Source: Candidatus Baltobacteraceae bacterium | GTDB lineage: Bacteria; Vulcanimicrobiota; Vulcanimicrobiia; Vulcanimicrobiales; Vulcanimicrobiaceae | NCBI GenBank assembly: GCA_036489885.1 | Contig: DASXEW010000003.1 | Coordinates: 558,001-622,000, forward strand | Direction of reading: 5' to 3' | Length of the DNA stretch: 64,000 nucleotides | Shown: positions 62,716-64,000 of the stretch, piece by piece | How positions within the stretch are numbered: position 1 is the stretch's first letter | Layout of the letters: every line of letters begins with the position of its first letter | The notes under the pieces: generated by a model | Databases searched by the model: none | The model's input: the letters and a program-made list of their open reading frames with translations, nothing else | What the model was told of the DNA's origin: nothing | Made by a program: the position numbers and the translations under genes

Positions 62716-64000
62716 CAGTGCAAGAAGTACCGGTAGTTCGAAAACACGAGTGCCACGCCACGCGCGTTCGCGGCTTCGATGACGAAATTGTCGCGAATCG
62801 ACCCGCCGGGTGCGATTACCGCGGTACAGCCTGCGTCGGCGGCCGCGAGCAACCCATCCGGAAACGGAAAGTAGCCGTCACTCGCGCAGGCCGAGCCTTG
62901 CGCATTGTCTTCGGCGCGATGCGCAGCGATCTTCACCGCGCTGACGCGGTTCGTTTGTCCTGCGCAAATCCCGCGTGCGGTGCGATCGCGAACGATGACG
63001 ATCCCGTTGCTCTTTACGTGCCGGACGACATCCCACGCGAAAGCAAGATCGAGCCACTCGTCACCGGTCGGTTGACGTTTGCTGACGACTTCCCATCGTT
63101 CGGGGACGGCTTTTGGATCGCGATCCTCCGCAAGGACGCCGCCCAGAGCGCTACGGACTTGAAGCTCGGTCATCAATTGATCCGGCAGCTCTTTGGCATA
63201 ACGCATAACGCGAAGATTTTTTTTTCGCCGAAGCGCCTCGAGCGCGGCAGGCTCGAAATCCGGTGCGGCCACGATTTCCAAGAAGAACTCGCCGAGCGCT
63301 TCTGCTCCCGCGACATCGATCGTCCCATCGCTAGCGATGATACCCCCATATGCAGAAACCGGATCGGTGTCGAGGGCATGCCGGATCGCACCCGCAACAT
63401 GCTCCTGCTCGCTGACGCCGCACGGAATCGTGTGCTTGACGATCGCGACGCGATGAAGCCGTTTTCGCGAAGGCATCGTGCCGGGAGGAAAGGCGATCGG
63501 CGCGCGCGCCAAGAGCCGCAAGCACGCATCGAGATCGAGCAAATTGTTATAGGAAAGCTCCTTGCCGTGCAGCTGCTCGGGGAGCGTCCGTTCGCGCTCG
63601 AGATAGAACGCCGCGCGGTCCTGCGGGTTCTCGCCGTAGCGTAGCGGCTGCGCGACGGGAACCGTCAGGGCGAGCGAACCCGGCAACTCGCTTGCGATCA
63701 TACCCGCTTCGAGATAACGCGCGATCGCCGAATCGTACTCCGCGGTCCGTTCGAAAGCGCGCGTCGCCAGACGTTTACGGTCCGTCGAGTCAACGCCGCC
63801 GGGAAGCGACGTTGCGATCTCTCCGTATTGCGATGGATCGCAGAGGACCGTGACGTTTTCGAAATTCTTGGCTGCGGCCCGAATCAGCGCGACGCCGCCG
63901 ATGTCGATCTGTTCGAGCGCTTCTTCGAGCGATGCGCCCGAACGCGCGACCGTCCTTTCAAACGGATATAAATTTACGACGACGTAGTCGAGCTGTGGAA
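62715..64000 (-). CDS. purH: bifunctional AICAR transformylase/IMP cyclohydrolase (5' end outside window)
   Basis: The visible part begins in the IMP cyclohydrolase half (VVVNLYPFE and QIDIGGVALIRAAAKNF) and runs through the AICAR transformylase half with VKHTIPCGVS and SDGYFPFPDGL to APGGSIRDNFVIEAA. It catalyses the last two steps of IMP synthesis. About 60-70 N-terminal residues lie beyond the window. Confidence 0.96.
   Translation of the reverse strand, partial: PQLDYVVVNLYPFERTVARSGASLEEALEQIDIGGVALIRAAAKNFENVTVLCDPSQYGEIATSLPGGVDSTDRKRLATRAFERTAEYDSAIARYLEAGMIASELPGSLALTVPVAQPLRYGENPQDRAAFYLERERTLPEQLHGKELSYNNLLDLDACLRLLARAPIAFPPGTMPSRKRLHRVAIVKHTIPCGVSEQEHVAGAIRHALDTDPVSAYGGIIASDGTIDVAGAEALGEFFLEIVAAPDFEPAALEALRRKKNLRVMRYAKELPDQLMTELQVRSALGGVLAEDRDPKAVPERWEVVSKRQPTGDEWLDLAFAWDVVRHVKSNGIVIVRDRTARGICAGQTNRVSAVKIAAHRAEDNAQGSACASDGYFPFPDGLLAAADAGCTAVIAPGGSIRDNFVIEAANARGVALVFSNYRYFLH

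Overview
The window reads as one contiguous piece of a high-GC bacterial chromosome with very dense packing. Genes often overlap by 1-4 bases (GTGA, ATGA or TAATG junctions), and convergent genes overlap at their ends. The organism is inferred to be a diderm: it carries an LPS heptose pathway (gmhA, two split hldE-type genes), several heptosyltransferase-like GT9 enzymes, an LpxB-like protein and a beta-barrel-like secreted protein. It also has gene orders typical of Firmicutes: glyA-upp-comEB-wecA-wecB-atpIBEFFHAGDC, rsbV-rsbW-sigB, and ytxG/ytxH beside the sigB operon. This mixture, with the base composition, would fit a lineage such as Candidatus Eremiobacterota (WPS-2), but that assignment is inference and no ribosomal RNA is present to test it.

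Layout. 1-1084: the start of a LigD-type 3'-phosphoesterase gene and two small membrane proteins. 1081-7417: a YyaL-like thioredoxin-domain protein, a tandem pair of paralogous polytopic membrane proteins, serA and a histidine phosphatase. 7418-8044: an unusual non-coding island with a frameshifted small gene, a tRNA-Arg-like gene with an alanine-type anticodon, and a tiny promoter-hairpin-terminator unit complementary to its anticodon arm. 8036-15378: a minus-strand run of rsbV-rsbW-sigma, ytxG-ytxH, alaS, a secreted protein and a glycosyltransferase. 15373-21693: cysteine desulfurase, rarA, an LptA/OstA-like protein, tsaC, mreB, murA. 21785-24978: a plus-strand sugar-acid uptake and kinase cassette. 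25023-37281: the ATP synthase super-operon. 37308-46611: mostly plus-strand metabolism and transport, with a candidate 6S-like RNA at about 38.1 kb. 46595-60304: LPS and glycosylation genes, interrupted by a phosphonate-type ABC transporter cassette, with aspS at one end. 60301-64000: accB, hisS, a glyoxalase-like gene, a small membrane protein and the 3' part of purH.

The most striking pattern is a 117-nt element. It occurs three times, always on the minus strand, always exactly 117 nt long, and always ending directly at the ATG of the next gene (alaS, atpA and a GT2 glycosyltransferase). It has compensatory base changes in several helices, mutually exclusive pairings, and a GGAG placed 10 nt before the start codon. 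A fourth half-copy lies inside the 3' end of another glycosyltransferase gene. It looks like an undescribed structured leader or palindromic mobile element. Other points of interest are the tRNA-like/sRNA pair, several non-ATG starts (CTG and possibly ATC), a sigma-B-type promoter before ytxG, and a phosphonate permease that fuses two modules.
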